Shown: positions 17,598 to 29,475, counted from the stretch's first letter. The stretch: DNA of 64,000 nt from Chthoniobacterales bacterium (GCA_013821455.1 JACDGS010000007.1:1-64000), one strand, 5' to 3'. The notes: generated from the letters alone by a model not told the origin. Made by a program: numbers and translations.

Positions 17598-18122
17598 TCA
17601 AAAAAATGCCGGGGACAGGTGGGTGTTTTCGCGACCGCTCGGTTTTTTGTTCAGGCTCACGATCATGGCGTGAACTTTGGGATTGCGTGCTCGCGGCGCG
17701 AGCACCTCCAGGCTTTTCGTGGTCGAGCCCCATTCCAGGACGTCGATATCCACGTGTTGCACGCCCCACTTATTCATCTCGAAGCGGTTCGTCTTGTAGA
17801 GGTCGATCGTGCCGGTGCCAACGAGCGCGCCGCCATAATCATCAATGCGAAAAACTTCATCCGTCTGGACGATGCGGAATTTCGTCCCGAGCGGCCAGCG
17901 CGACCAATCGGCCGAGGCGCTCTTGATGTTGCTGCCGGAAAGGCGCGTGCCGATGGCATTGCGCGGGCCGCCCCGCTCGGAGTGGGTGTAGGCGGTGGTG
18001 CGGACCTGGGAGATGCGATCGGTCGCGGGCTGTTTGCTGGCGCTCTGGGGCGCCTGGGTAGCGCAGCCTGCGGCGAAAAGGGAGAATACGCCTAACGACG
18101 AAATTTTCAGCAAGCGGCGCAT
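17598..18122 (-). CDS. 3D-domain lipoprotein (MltA C-terminal-like)
   Basis: 174 residues. The lipobox LFAAGC puts the lipidated Cys at residue 20. The core is a double-psi beta barrel of the 3D class: RTTAYTHSERGG, then LGTKFRIVQTDEVFRIDDYGG (two pieces) and GTGTIDLYKTNRFEMNKWG, in which the Asp residues of the DDYGG and GTIDLY segments are the family's namesake acids. The domain occurs in lytic transglycosylases and related wall enzymes, so a peptidoglycan role at the outer membrane is likely. It is divergent from the phosphoesterase gene, with only 7 bp between their starts. It has one 9-mer copy near the N-terminus (18090). Confidence 0.85.
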   Translation of the reverse strand: MRRLLKISSLGVFSLFAAGCATQAPQSASKQPATDRISQVRTTAYTHSERGGPRNAIGTRLSGSNIKSASADWSRWPLGTKFRIVQTDEVFRIDDYGGALVGTGTIDLYKTNRFEMNKWGVQHVDIDVLEWGSTTKSLEVLAPRARNPKVHAMIVSLNKKPSGRENTHLSPAFF

Positions 18123-18129
18123 CGCGAAG

Positions 18130-18858
18130 ATGCCTGCTTATCGATTGAAGGCGCGGGTGGCAAGACGTAATTTCTCCCGCTTCGCCGCCGCTTCTGCCTT
18201 GATCTCCGTCCCGACTCCCAGCCGAATTGCCATCCGGCCGCACATCTTCCTCGATGGCAGGCTGGCGCTTTTTCATGAACGCGAACGCTGGCTCGCAGTG
18301 GCCGATCTTCACTTTGGTTACGAGCTGAGCCAGCGTGCGGCGGGGCGGTTGCTGCCGATGTGGGGGATGACTTCGATCGAGCAGCGATTGACGGAATTGC
18401 TCGATGATTATCAGCCGCGGCAGCTCATCATCGTGGGAGATTTGGTGCATGATAAGGCATCCGGCCAAGCCGCGGCGGAGTTGCTCGACCGTTTGCGGAC
18501 CCGTTGCGAAGTAATCGCTTTAGCTGGGAATCATGACCGGCACGTCGCGCGCGCGATTTTTTTCGAGACGCGCTGGGAGACGCCGGAGTTTATCTTTCAA
18601 CATGGCCATTGCCTGAGCGACGAAGCCGGCCGGATACAGATCATCGGCCATCACCATCCGGCGGCCAGCCTCAGCGACGGCGCGGGTTTGCGGCTGAAGT
18701 TCCCCGCCTTTGTGCAACAGGAACGCTGTTGGATTTTGCCGGCCTTTTCGCCCTGGGCCGGTGGCGTGGTTTGGCCTAACGACGACGGGGAAAGCCGCAT
18801 CTGGCTCTGTACGCCGCAGAGAGTTCTGCGCGTGGACGGCAACCGCACCTTCGCCTAA
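18130..18858 (+). CDS. PdeM-like metallophosphoesterase (COG1407)
   Basis: 242 residues from the ATG at 18130; the open frame reaches back to 17995, but that would run through the divergent lipoprotein gene. Calcineurin-type metal motifs are all present: VADLHFG, VGDLVHD, AGNHDRH and IGHHHP. The pattern matches the small COG1407 family, whose members are often linked to an ATP-dependent ligase and helicase in DNA repair (PdeM); no such partner is adjacent here. The stop codon is the TAA of a GCCTAACGA copy (18853), and another copy (18774) encodes Pro-Asn-Asp near the C-terminus. The 3' end overlaps mscL (opposite strand) by 4 bp. Confidence 0.88.
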   Translation: MPAYRLKARVARRNFSRFAAASALISVPTPSRIAIRPHIFLDGRLALFHERERWLAVADLHFGYELSQRAAGRLLPMWGMTSIEQRLTELLDDYQPRQLIIVGDLVHDKASGQAAAELLDRLRTRCEVIALAGNHDRHVARAIFFETRWETPEFIFQHGHCLSDEAGRIQIIGHHHPAASLSDGAGLRLKFPAFVQQERCWILPAFSPWAGGVVWPNDDGESRIWLCTPQRVLRVDGNRTFA

Positions 18859-19313
18859 CGAGCCGCTGCGGCCAGCTCGGTCGTGCAGTGGGGGCAGCGG
18901 CTTGCTTTCACGGGGATGGTCATAGTGCAGGCCGGGCAATCCTTCGAGCTTGGAGCGGTGTCGGGCGCGGGCCGTTTCAGTTTGTTCATCGCTTTCACGA
19001 CGAGGAAAATGCAAAAGGCGACAATGATGAAATTGATCAGCACCGTGACGAAATTTCCGTAATTGAGTGTGACGGCTTTAGCCGCGGCCGCGGCCGCCGG
19101 CGTCGCGAAGTTTGTCGCGCCATCCACGCCGGCTTTGAGGACGACGAACTTGTTTGAGAAATCCAGCCCGCCTGTGGCCAGCCCGAGCGGCGGCATGAGA
19201 ATGTCCTTCACGAGCGAGGTGACAATGCCGCCGAACGCCGCCCCAATGATGACACCGACGGCGAGATCCACGGCGCTGCCTTTGACCGCGAACTCTTTGA
19301 ATTCTTTCCACAT
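18855..19313 (-). CDS. mscL: Large-conductance mechanosensitive channel
   Basis: 152 residues. Typical N-terminus ([20 protein letters not shown]), then TM1 [20 protein letters not shown], a periplasmic loop and TM2 [20 protein letters not shown]. It opens under membrane tension to release solutes in osmotic downshock. The C-terminus carries a small zinc-ribbon-like tail ([18 protein letters not shown]), seen in some MscL of other phyla. It lies 15 bp downstream of leuS, same strand, so it is probably read from the same transcript. Confidence 0.96.
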   Translation of the reverse strand: MWKEFKEFAVKGSAVDLAVGVIIGAAFGGIVTSLVKDILMPPLGLATGGLDFSNKFVVLKAGVDGATNFATPAAAAAAKAVTLNYGNFVTVLINFIIVAFCIFLVVKAMNKLKRPAPDTAPSSKDCPACTMTIPVKASRCPHCTTELAAAAR

Positions 19314-19327
19314 AGCCTGAGTCCTTA

Positions 19328-22426
<3,099 letters not shown>

Positions 22427-22447
22427 GCGGAAAGAGGGCCAACACTA

Positions 22448-22532
22448 GACAGGATTAATAGGATTTACAGGATGGGTTTGCCGCTTTGAAACGGCGCTGG
22501 AGTTTTATCCAGTCAATCCTGTAAACCCTGTC
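22448..22532. repeat. Inverted repeat of the ACAGGATT family
   Basis: GACAGGATTAATAGGATTTA near 22448 is mirrored by ATCCTGTAAACCCTGTC ending at 22531. It fills the gap between the divergent starts of leuS and rdgB and ends 3 bp before the rdgB ATG, so it must contain or neighbour their promoters. A second member is at 51091-51169. Confidence 0.75.
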
Positions 22533-22534
22533 GA

Positions 22535-23137
22535 ATGCTTTCTCTTTGCCTGGCCACGCGCAACGCGCACAAGACGCGTGAGTTTGTCGAGATGCTTGGC
22601 GCGGAGGTCGCGCTCGAGGATTTGAGCGCGCATCCGGAAATCGAGGAGGTGATCGAGGACGGGGCAACTTTCGCGGAGAACGCGCGACTCAAGGCCGTGA
22701 GCGTCTCGCGGTTCCTGCCGGGCTTCGTCTTGGCGGATGATTCCGGTCTCGAGGTGGATTCGTTAGGCGGTGGACCGGGACTTTGGTCCGCGCGCTTCGC
22801 GGGCGCGGGCGCGAGCGATGAGGCAAACCGGCGAAAGTTGTTGGAGGAACTGGCGGCGCTCGGACCGGACGCGGCCCACACTGCACGCTTTTGCTGCGTG
22901 CTCGCGCTGGCACGCGCCGGCGAAGTGCTGGCGACTTTCGAAGGGACGGCCGCTGGCGAAATCGTGAGGCAAGCGCGCGGGGCGGCCGGCTTCGGTTACG
23001 ATCCGTTATTCCAGCCTAACGAATTCTCAAAGACATTCGCCGAACTTTCCGCGGCCACGAAGAACTCCATCAGTCACCGTGGCCGCGCTGTCACCAAATT
23101 GAAACAGTTTCTCCGAGCCGCGAACCTCCTGACGTAA
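22535..23137 (+). CDS. rdgB: XTP/dITP diphosphatase (Ham1 family)
   Basis: 200 residues. Family landmarks: LCLATRNAHKTREF at the N-terminus, DGATFAENARLKA, VLADDSGLEVDSLGG, GPGLWSARFAG, then AAGFGYDPLFQPNEFSKTFAEL and the C-terminal SHRGRAVTKLKQF. It hydrolyses deaminated purine nucleoside triphosphates to monophosphates and so keeps inosine and xanthosine out of DNA. Two 9-mer copies lie in or next to conserved motifs: one encodes the SerLeuGly after VDSLGG, the other ProAsnGlu in FQPNEFSKTF, at places where relatives vary, a sign of selection for the DNA word. Confidence 0.95.
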   Translation: MLSLCLATRNAHKTREFVEMLGAEVALEDLSAHPEIEEVIEDGATFAENARLKAVSVSRFLPGFVLADDSGLEVDSLGGGPGLWSARFAGAGASDEANRRKLLEELAALGPDAAHTARFCCVLALARAGEVLATFEGTAAGEIVRQARGAAGFGYDPLFQPNEFSKTFAELSAATKNSISHRGRAVTKLKQFLRAANLLT

Positions 23138-23147
23138 GGGGAGTCGG

Positions 23148-23660
23148 TTACGGTGTTGGGGCCGGTGGTGGCGGAGGAGGTGGTGCCCCACCGGGCGCCC
23201 CAGCTGCATTAGGCGTGCCGGGTGCGCCAGGAGCACCATGCTTTATTTTAATTTCGTAGGCGACTTTCTCGATGCCTGCCGACCGCACACGATCGAGCAA
23301 CTTCATCACCTCACCGTGGAGCGCTTCTCTGTCTGCACTTAGGAAGACCTTCACCTTGGCATTCCCCTTGTAGAGCGCGAGGAGACGCGGCATCACGTCA
23401 CCGTCAGTGACCACTTCCTTATCGAAGTGAACGACGCCGTCGGCATCTATAAACAAACTGAGATGATCCCTCGGATCGGGCGTCGCCGTTGGCTGAGCAG
23501 TCGGTGGGACGATCGCTGGCAGGTTCACGCGGATGCCTTTCATGTGCACCTGGCTCAGGCTCACCATCATGAAACTGGCCAGAAGGAAGAACATGATATC
23601 GATCAGCGGAATGATTTCGATGCGGGCCCTTTTTTTTGGCACTGGCGAAGTGAGTTTCAT
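23148..23660 (-). CDS. exbD: ExbD/TolR-type biopolymer transport protein (second copy)
   Basis: 170 residues. One N-terminal TM helix preceded by RARIEIIPLIDIMFFLLASF, with the conserved Asp of ExbD (PLIDIMFF) that carries protons, then a periplasmic domain (VFLSADREALHGEVMKLLDR, VAYEIK) and a Gly/Ala/Pro-rich tail that is longer than usual. With ExbB it harvests the proton gradient for TonB. It is the last gene of a four-gene operon, 15 bp after tonB. Its N-terminal 45 residues are nearly identical to those of the other ExbD at 24316, a recent duplication or conversion. Confidence 0.93.
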   Translation of the reverse strand: MKLTSPVPKKRARIEIIPLIDIMFFLLASFMMVSLSQVHMKGIRVNLPAIVPPTAQPTATPDPRDHLSLFIDADGVVHFDKEVVTDGDVMPRLLALYKGNAKVKVFLSADREALHGEVMKLLDRVRSAGIEKVAYEIKIKHGAPGAPGTPNAAGAPGGAPPPPPPPAPTP

Positions 23661-23675
23661 AGCATCAGGTTTCGT

Positions 23676-24305
23676 CTAAAGCTGGGCGCCTTGCAGCGTG
23701 TAGGTAATCGGCACAACGACCTTGTGATAAACGCCCGGCTTGCAACGCCAGCGTCGGAAGGTGTTAATGGAGGTCTGGTCGAGAATCGAACTTCCGGTGC
23801 TCTGGGTGGCTGAGACATCCGTGGCATTGCCACTGTCATCAAAGGTGATAAGGAATTTGCCGCTGCCGGTCGCGTGGGAGCGCCGGGCTTCGTAAGGGTA
23901 AACAGGGTGCGGCGCACTGGTCCAGTTAGCTCTAGCCGCCGAATAGTTAACCGTCCCCGAATAGCTCGTGCCTCTATTCTCTGAGACCTTCGGTCTCGGC
24001 TTCGGCGGTGGGACATTCGGCGGGCGCGGGGGAGGAGTTGGCTCTTGAATTGTGAACTCAGTCGGTTCATCTGGCGGCGGAGGGGGCGGAGGCGGTTCTT
24101 CTTCGGGTGGCGGCGTCGACTCCGGAGGTAACTCGGTGATGACGGCGTCGATCGGTGCTGACGGCATGGCAATCTCCTCGGGAACTGCCTCCTGCGGATG
24201 AATGCTGGCCAGGCCAACAGCGGCAGCTTCAATTGCGAGGGCTGCCGCCAAGGAGCCAAGGAACTGCCACCTTGGACGCGGTTTGTAGAAGATCGGCGTG
24301 GCCAT
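23676..24305 (-). CDS. tonB: TonB-family energy transducer
   Basis: 209 residues. N-terminal TM segment (QFLGSLAAALAIEAAAVGLA), then a proline-rich spacer with PPPEEEPPPPPPPPDEP and PTPPPRPPNVPPPKPRPK, then the TonB C-terminal domain (HPVYPYEARRSHATGSGKFL, ITFDDSGNATDVS, SSILDQTSINTFRRW). It carries energy from the ExbB-ExbD motor to outer-membrane TonB-dependent transporters. It lies between two exbD genes with 10-15 bp gaps. The operon has no copy of the 9-mer over about 3 kb. Confidence 0.93.
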   Translation of the reverse strand: MATPIFYKPRPRWQFLGSLAAALAIEAAAVGLASIHPQEAVPEEIAMPSAPIDAVITELPPESTPPPEEEPPPPPPPPDEPTEFTIQEPTPPPRPPNVPPPKPRPKVSENRGTSYSGTVNYSAARANWTSAPHPVYPYEARRSHATGSGKFLITFDDSGNATDVSATQSTGSSILDQTSINTFRRWRCKPGVYHKVVVPITYTLQGAQL

Positions 24306-24315
24306 GACTCTCGAA

Positions 24316-24747
24316 CTATCGGGTAGCTTGACTGGGCAACGATGGGCTCTTCACTTCAAAGGCGATCTTATAGAATCCAGCTGCCCGCACCTGCTCGATC
24401 AATCGGAGGACGTCGCCGTGGTAGGCATCGCGATCGCCACGAATGAAAATCTTGGCGCCTGGACTGATGCGACGCACGTTGAGCAATTTTTGATAAACGT
24501 CGTTCGGATCCACCTTTTGTTTGTCATAATAAATCTCGCCGCCCTTATCCACCGAAAGAGCCACGTACTCACGCCTCGACTGGGTCTGACCGCTGATGCC
24601 GGGAGGTAGGTTCAGCTTTATGCCCTTCACGTGCACCTGGCTCAGGCTCACCATCATGAAGCTGGCCAGGAGGAAGAACATGATGTCGATCAACGGAATG
24701 ATCTCAATCCGTGCTTTGTGGTGCGGGATTGGTGAGCTTATATGCAT
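24316..24747 (-). CDS. exbD: ExbD/TolR-type biopolymer transport protein (first copy)
   Basis: 143 residues with the single TM helix and proton-carrying Asp in ARIEIIPLIDIMFFLLAS, a YDKQKVDPNDVYQKLL periplasmic part and KIFIRGDRDAYHGDVLRLIE, all typical of ExbD. It follows exbB by 18 bp and precedes tonB by 10 bp. Two ExbD paralogues flanking TonB suggest a heteromeric stator or two alternative motors. The shorter tail separates it from the second copy. Confidence 0.93.
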   Translation of the reverse strand: MHISSPIPHHKARIEIIPLIDIMFFLLASFMMVSLSQVHVKGIKLNLPPGISGQTQSRREYVALSVDKGGEIYYDKQKVDPNDVYQKLLNVRRISPGAKIFIRGDRDAYHGDVLRLIEQVRAAGFYKIAFEVKSPSLPSQATR

Positions 24748-24765
24748 GAGCGGCGTCCTTATCCT

Positions 24766-25767
24766 TTAAAGGGACGATCCATGGGCGGAGCTCTGTGCTT
24801 GCCCGGCAATGGTTACCTCGTTCCCACTTTTAGCTCCCAACATAACCTCAAGATTCGTCGCTGCCGTTTGTAGTTCGAACTCTAAGTTAGACACTCGAGA
24901 GGAGAAATAATTAAATGGAACCAGCGCGAAAATCGCGATGCCAAGACCGCACGCCGTCGCGATGAGCGCTTCCGCGATACCGCCGGTGACGGCTTGCACG
25001 GCGAGCTCTTCGCTCCCCAACATGCTGAACGATTTCATCAGCCCGGTGATCGTGCCCAACAGACCAAGTAACGGCGCGAGGGTGACGAGCGTGTCCATGA
25101 CCACGAGGTAATGGCCCGCACGTTTGATCTCGATCCCGGCCGCTACTTGCAGCGCCCCCTGGAGCGACGAGTGCTGATGATTCAAGCCGTTCCAGATCAT
25201 GCGCAAAACCGGATCGCGCGTGCCGCGTGCCAGTTTCGAGGCTTCGTTCACGTCGCCGGCCTCGAGCGCGGTGAAGACCTTTTCGACCCGTTTCGGATCG
25301 CGGCGAAAAAAGCGGAAACCCCACCAGACGCAGCGATCGATTACCACAAACAAGGAGACGATGGAGACGAGCAGGATCGGCCACATAATCGGCCCGCCTG
25401 CCCTAAAGTTTCGAATGAAGAAATTCGAGCTCTCCGTGGGCTCCGCTGGAGCCGGAGCGGCGCTAGCTTCCGGTGTCACAGCGGCTGTGACAGCGGGTGA
25501 AGTAACAGCAGCCGGTGAAGTGTCGGCTGTCGCGGGAGCTGTGCCCGGTGCAGGCGGAACAGCCGGTGCGACTGTTGTCCCAGACGCCGCTGCGACAGAA
25601 GCACCGGGAACTGCGGCTTCCGACGGCGAAGTGGCCAGAGCGGGTGAAGTCGCCGGCGCGCCAGGCGGATTCATCGCCGGGCTCGTCGCTGGCGGGGGCG
25701 GACTTTGCGCGAAGCCGGCGAGCGCGACACTGAGAGAGCAGAGACTAACGATGAGCGTTTTTTTCAT
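24766..25767 (-). CDS. exbB: ExbB/TolQ/MotA-family proton channel protein
   Basis: 333 residues from the ATG at 25767, which opens a signal peptide (MKKTLIVSLCSLSVALAGF); the frame extends to 25866 but the extra part has no such feature. After the signal comes about 100 residues of Ala/Pro/Thr-rich low-complexity sequence in the periplasm, then TM1 (GPIMWPILLVSIVSLFVVID), a cytoplasmic helix, and TM2-TM3 (LVTLAPLLGLLGTITGLMKS, ALIATACGLGIAIFALVP). The first gene of the exbB-exbD-tonB-exbD operon. The long exported spacer before TM1 is unusual against E. coli ExbB but is seen in related phyla. Confidence 0.93.
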   Translation of the reverse strand: MKKTLIVSLCSLSVALAGFAQSPPPPATSPAMNPPGAPATSPALATSPSEAAVPGASVAAASGTTVAPAVPPAPGTAPATADTSPAAVTSPAVTAAVTPEASAAPAPAEPTESSNFFIRNFRAGGPIMWPILLVSIVSLFVVIDRCVWWGFRFFRRDPKRVEKVFTALEAGDVNEASKLARGTRDPVLRMIWNGLNHQHSSLQGALQVAAGIEIKRAGHYLVVMDTLVTLAPLLGLLGTITGLMKSFSMLGSEELAVQAVTGGIAEALIATACGLGIAIFALVPFNYFSSRVSNLEFELQTAATNLEVMLGAKSGNEVTIAGQAQSSAHGSSL

Positions 25768-25965
25768 ATTGAGCAGGTTGATGGTTTCGACAGAAGATTC
25801 CGGCGTTGGTTGATGGCGTTGGTTATCCCAGAGAAAACGAGCGCGCGTCGAGTAAAACTTTTCCAATTTCTTTGCCGGCGGCGATTCATCGAGACTCCAT
25901 GGTTAATTCGGATGGGCTTTTACAGTGGGATGTAGAGAAGCGCAGTAAATTGCACATAGGCAAGT

Positions 25966-26742
25966 TTATTCCGCCGCACGCGCGGCGTGCGCGACCCGAT
26001 TGCGCAGGGGCGGCCAATCGCCCACCACGGCTTCCAGTTCATCGTCCGTCCGGAGCGCTCCGACTCCTGACGGCGTCCCGGTCAGAATCAAATCGCCTGG
26101 CTCGAGGGTGAGCGATTCACTCGCGAAAGAAACGATGCGCGCGACCGAATAAATCATCTGACTGGTGCGCGCCTCTTGTCGTATCTCGCCGTTCTGGCGA
26201 AGCGATATCGGGAGATCGTTAGGCTCAACCTCCGTGTAAACGAACGGCCCGACCGGCGTGTAAGTGTCGAAAGATTTGCAGCGCGAAAATTGTTTTTCGG
26301 CCTTCTGTAAATCGCGATCGCTGATATCGAGCGCGACCGTGTAACCAAAGACAAAATCAAGGGCGCGCTCCACGCTGAGGTTCTTCGCTCGCGTCCCGAT
26401 GACAATCGCGAGTTCGGTTTCGAAGTCGGTCTTATGCTCGGGAAAAGCGATCTCGATCGTGCCTTCGTGCGGGAGGAGCGAGCTCGGCGCTTTGAACCAG
26501 ATGAGCGGCGAGCCGATCTCTGTCCGCTGCATTTCTTTAATGTGATCGGCGTAATTCAAACCAACTGCGATCACTTTGCTCGGCTCGACCGGCAAAGCGA
26601 CGGTCAGTTCGCCTAACGAACGCACTTCTCCGCTCGACTCGAGGCCGCGCCAGAACGGCTGCCCTAACAAGTGCACCTCCTGACCGCGCACTTCGCCATA
26701 GACTTTTGCGCCCTGAAAAAGAAAGCCGCCGAAAGTGCGCAT
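25966..26742 (-). CDS. Fumarylacetoacetate hydrolase family protein
   Basis: 258 residues with the FAH fold: KVIAVGLNYADHIKEM, PLIWFKAPSSLL, a metal-binding DFETELAIVIG in which the Glu residues bind Mg, FGYTVALDISDRDLQ, and the closing LEPGDLILTGTPSGVG. Family members hydrolyse or decarboxylate 2-oxo acids in aromatic and sugar catabolism, and close relatives are ureidoglycolate lyases or 5-oxopent-3-ene dicarboxylate decarboxylases; the substrate cannot be told from sequence. It stands alone between the exb operon and a repeat element. It has two 9-mer copies (26216, 26611). Confidence 0.9.
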   Translation of the reverse strand: MRTFGGFLFQGAKVYGEVRGQEVHLLGQPFWRGLESSGEVRSLGELTVALPVEPSKVIAVGLNYADHIKEMQRTEIGSPLIWFKAPSSLLPHEGTIEIAFPEHKTDFETELAIVIGTRAKNLSVERALDFVFGYTVALDISDRDLQKAEKQFSRCKSFDTYTPVGPFVYTEVEPNDLPISLRQNGEIRQEARTSQMIYSVARIVSFASESLTLEPGDLILTGTPSGVGALRTDDELEAVVGDWPPLRNRVAHAARAAE

Positions 26743-26793
26743 CGCGTCCGAGCTTTCGCGCGTCGCGCGGACGCGTCAAGCCGCATGCGCGCG

Positions 26794-26946
26794 TGTCATC
26801 CCGAGCGAAGCGCAGCGGAGTCGAGGGATCCCGTGGCGCAACCTGGAAGCTTGAGAGCGCCAAGGTTTTGGTCGCGTCCGGCTTCGAGGACTTCGAGGCA
26901 GTGCCACGGGATCCCTCGACTGCGCTACGCTTCGCTCGGGATGACA
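26794..26946. repeat. Inverted repeat of the GTCATCCCGAG family, longest member
   Basis: Two arms of about 45 bp (26794-26838 and 26903-26946) are almost perfect inverse complements, with TGTCATCCCGAGCGAAGCG at one end and CGCTTCGCTCGGGATGACA at the other. They flank a loop of about 64 bp. The element lies between the phosphodiester glycosidase stop and the FAH start. Confidence 0.85.
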
Positions 26947-26964
26947 GAGCTGCTGGCACCACGC

Positions 26965-27732
26965 CTAACGAGTCGATCGCGGAACGATGGCGACGAAATC
27001 TCGCACCGTTTTTTGCTCGGAAATATCGGCCCCGCCCGCGACCCAGAACGCACTGGAAGAACCGCCGTCGAGATTAAGCGCGCGCGCGAATTTTACCTCG
27101 CCCGCTATATTCGTTAGGCAGAGAACTCGCGCCATTTCCGCCAGGGAAACGCCGGAACAATAACCGAGCGCCGCGCTCTTGCGGCCATCGATCGCGGCAA
27201 AAGTTCGGCGTGCCGAACGCGTGTCGTTCAAACCGGGTACCGGTTCCCCACGTTCCACCAAGAGCGGACCGCACTGCACGGCTTCCGCGACCGCGCGGTT
27301 CATTTTGAAATGCGCCGCCCTAACGATCTCGACGCTATCCTTCTCGGCGAAAAGAACTCCGCTTAAAAGCTTCGCGCGGCTCAAAGGCGAAATCGTTTTG
27401 CCCGCGCTCACCAGCAAACCGACCGGAGCATCCTGAGGATCGAAATAGCCACCATTCACTCCGGCGAGGGCGTGCAGGTCAGTCATCACCGCGGCAAGAT
27501 CGCGCCGCTCGGCGGGTTGATCGACCAGGCGGAGTGTCGCCGCGCTGTTGCGAAAGATGGCGAGGTGCAGAGTGGCGCGCTCACCCGTTTCGTCGTTCGC
27601 CACTTCTGTCTTCCGGTGCTCGATGAGTTCGTTAGGCGAATTTTGCCGCTCCGAGCTCACGACATTCCAATCCGCCCTTGCCGGAGTCCAAAATCCGAGA
27701 AACAAGAGCAGCGCAAGGCAGCGTGGATTCAT
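26965..27732 (-). CDS. Exported phosphodiester glycosidase (DUF2233/NAGPA-like)
   Basis: 255 residues with a signal peptide (CLALLLFLGFWTPARA). The family landmarks are LAGVNGGYFDPQDAPVGLLV, VQCGPLLVERGE, the RRTFAAIDGRKSAALGYCSG stretch, and ALNLDGGSSSAFWV, which carries the Asp-Gly-Gly motif of the NAGPA family. Relatives cleave phosphodiester-linked sugars (NAGPA removes GlcNAc from a phosphodiester); the bacterial substrate may be a wall or capsule phosphoglycan. Its stop is the TAG in a TCGTTAGGC copy (26963, opposite strand), and another copy lies 2 bp before its ATG (27734), so the gene is framed by copies. Confidence 0.85.
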   Translation of the reverse strand: MNPRCLALLLFLGFWTPARADWNVVSSERQNSPNELIEHRKTEVANDETGERATLHLAIFRNSAATLRLVDQPAERRDLAAVMTDLHALAGVNGGYFDPQDAPVGLLVSAGKTISPLSRAKLLSGVLFAEKDSVEIVRAAHFKMNRAVAEAVQCGPLLVERGEPVPGLNDTRSARRTFAAIDGRKSAALGYCSGVSLAEMARVLCLTNIAGEVKFARALNLDGGSSSAFWVAGGADISEQKTVRDFVAIVPRSTR

Positions 27733-27800
27733 CGCCTAACGAACGCACTTCGCGGCGCGGGGTCAACGCGGCGCCAGCGACGCAATAATGTCCCCGGAAT

Positions 27801-29282
27801 TTACGAGCCGGCTTTGAGCACGGCGAAGGTGCGGCTGCCTTTGCGATCGAGATAGAGCAGGATTCCTTTGACTGGATCCGCATTCGTTAAGGCGGCGCGG
27901 AAAGTTGCGACGCTCGTGACGGCCTTTCCATTTACTTCCGTGATTACATCTTCCCGGCGGATGTCCTGCGCCGCAGCGATGGAGTCATCGGCGACGTCAG
28001 TCACGATGACGCCTTGCTGCACGCCGAGATTGAGGCGCGCCACCATCTCTTTCGTCAAATCCTGCACTTGCAGCCCGAATTTATTAATCTCTTCCTGGCG
28101 TGGCGGTACGACCGGCGCGGAAGGCGCAGCGGCGATTTTGCTGAGGTCGTTAGGCAATTCCCCCGTCGTAATCGCGATCTGCATAATCTGGCCTTTGCGC
28201 CAAACGCTGAGATCGACTTTTTGGCCGACTTTCTTTTTTAAAATCTCGTGCTGCAGCTGGGCGTCCGTCGTCACGGGCGCGCCATCGACCTGGGTGATGA
28301 CGTCGAACGGGCGCAGGTCGCTTTTGTAGGCCGGCGCGTCGGCTTCAATCGTGCGCACAATGACGCCGCGATCGACGCCTTTGAAGAGATCGCGGAGCGA
28401 GGGATTGTCGCCCAAGGTCTCGATGCGAATACCAAGCCACGGTCTAACGATCTTCTGGCCGGAGACAAGCTGCTGGCCGATTTCGTTCACCAGATTGCTG
28501 GGAATGGCGAAGCCAAGGCCGCGATTGAGTCCGTTGATGAGGGTGTTCATGCCGACGACTTTGCCGTCGATGTCGCAGAGCGGGCCGCCGCTGTTACCGG
28601 GGTTGATCGAGGTATCGGTTTGCAGGTAGTCGGCGATGTTGTAGCCGTCGGTCTCGAGCAGCTTGGTGCGGCCCTTCCCGCTGATCACGCCGAAGGTGAA
28701 AGTGTAATCGAGCTTGAAGGGCGCGCCGATGGCGAAGGCAAACTGCCCGACCCGCACCGCGTCGCTGTCCGCGAGTTGCACGACCGGGAGATTGTTCGCG
28801 TCCACCTTGATCACGGCGATGTCGGTCTTCTCGTCCGTGCCCACGATCTTGCCCACAAAGTCGCGGCCGTCCTTCAGTTTCACTTCCACTTTATCGGCGC
28901 CCTCGACGACGTGGTAATTTGTGTAAATAAATCCATCCTGCCTAACGATGAAGCCGGAGCCTTCGCTCTGCACCGCTTCGGGCGGGGTGCCGCGTTGCGG
29001 CGAGTTACTGTCGGGCGATTGGAAAAAAAGATCGTCGAGGGAGTTGTCGCTGCCGTCCGCTTTTTTCGTCACCTCGATGATGACCACGCTCGGAGCGACG
29101 GTCTCGAAGACTTTCTCGAAAGCGCTGTTGAGCTGGTGAACAACGTCTTTCCCGGGAGCGGCGGCTTCCGCGGGAATGGTCGCGGTCGGTTCCGGAGTGG
29201 GCGCTGCCGGAGCAGGGGAAGTCTGTGCGCGCGCAGTCGCGCCTAACGATAAGGTCAGGAGAAGCGAAAGAAGACGATGCAT
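27801..29282 (-). CDS. DegP/HtrA-like periplasmic serine protease
   Basis: 493 residues. Signal peptide (MHRLLSLLLTLSLGATARA), then a Pro/Ala/Thr-rich spacer, then a trypsin-like domain with His124 (TNYHVVEGAD), Asp154 (EKTDIAVIK) and Ser231 (NPGNSGGPL). Two PDZ domains follow (WLGIRIETLGDNPSLRDLFK onward and KFGLQVQDLTKEMVARLNLG onward), the second ending near the C-terminus. Such proteases degrade or refold damaged envelope proteins. The catalytic triad is complete. The N-terminal spacer between the signal and the protease is longer than in E. coli DegP. Three 9-mer copies lie inside. Confidence 0.93.
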   Translation of the reverse strand: MHRLLSLLLTLSLGATARAQTSPAPAAPTPEPTATIPAEAAAPGKDVVHQLNSAFEKVFETVAPSVVIIEVTKKADGSDNSLDDLFFQSPDSNSPQRGTPPEAVQSEGSGFIVRQDGFIYTNYHVVEGADKVEVKLKDGRDFVGKIVGTDEKTDIAVIKVDANNLPVVQLADSDAVRVGQFAFAIGAPFKLDYTFTFGVISGKGRTKLLETDGYNIADYLQTDTSINPGNSGGPLCDIDGKVVGMNTLINGLNRGLGFAIPSNLVNEIGQQLVSGQKIVRPWLGIRIETLGDNPSLRDLFKGVDRGVIVRTIEADAPAYKSDLRPFDVITQVDGAPVTTDAQLQHEILKKKVGQKVDLSVWRKGQIMQIAITTGELPNDLSKIAAAPSAPVVPPRQEEINKFGLQVQDLTKEMVARLNLGVQQGVIVTDVADDSIAAAQDIRREDVITEVNGKAVTSVATFRAALTNADPVKGILLYLDRKGSRTFAVLKAGS

Positions 29283-29352
29283 AAGCGGCGATATGGACAG
29301 AAGCGCGCGGTGCGCTGTTCAAATAGTATCGGGAAGCATAAAGCGGGCAACC

Positions 29353-29475
29353 GTCATCCCGAGCGGAGCCCAAGGCGAGGTCGAGGGATCCCGTCGGGTT
29401 TCCGTGCCGCAAGTCTTGCTGCGCGACGCCCTCACGATTTCTCCACGGGATCCCTCGGCCTCGCTCGGGATGACG
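29353..29475. repeat. Inverted repeat of the GTCATCCCGAG family
   Basis: GTCATCCCGAGCGGAGCC at 29353 and CTCGCTCGGGATGAC ending at 29474 form the arms; inner parts GGGATCCCGT and ACGGGATCCC also pair. It lies between the divergent degP-like and kamA genes. Confidence 0.8.
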
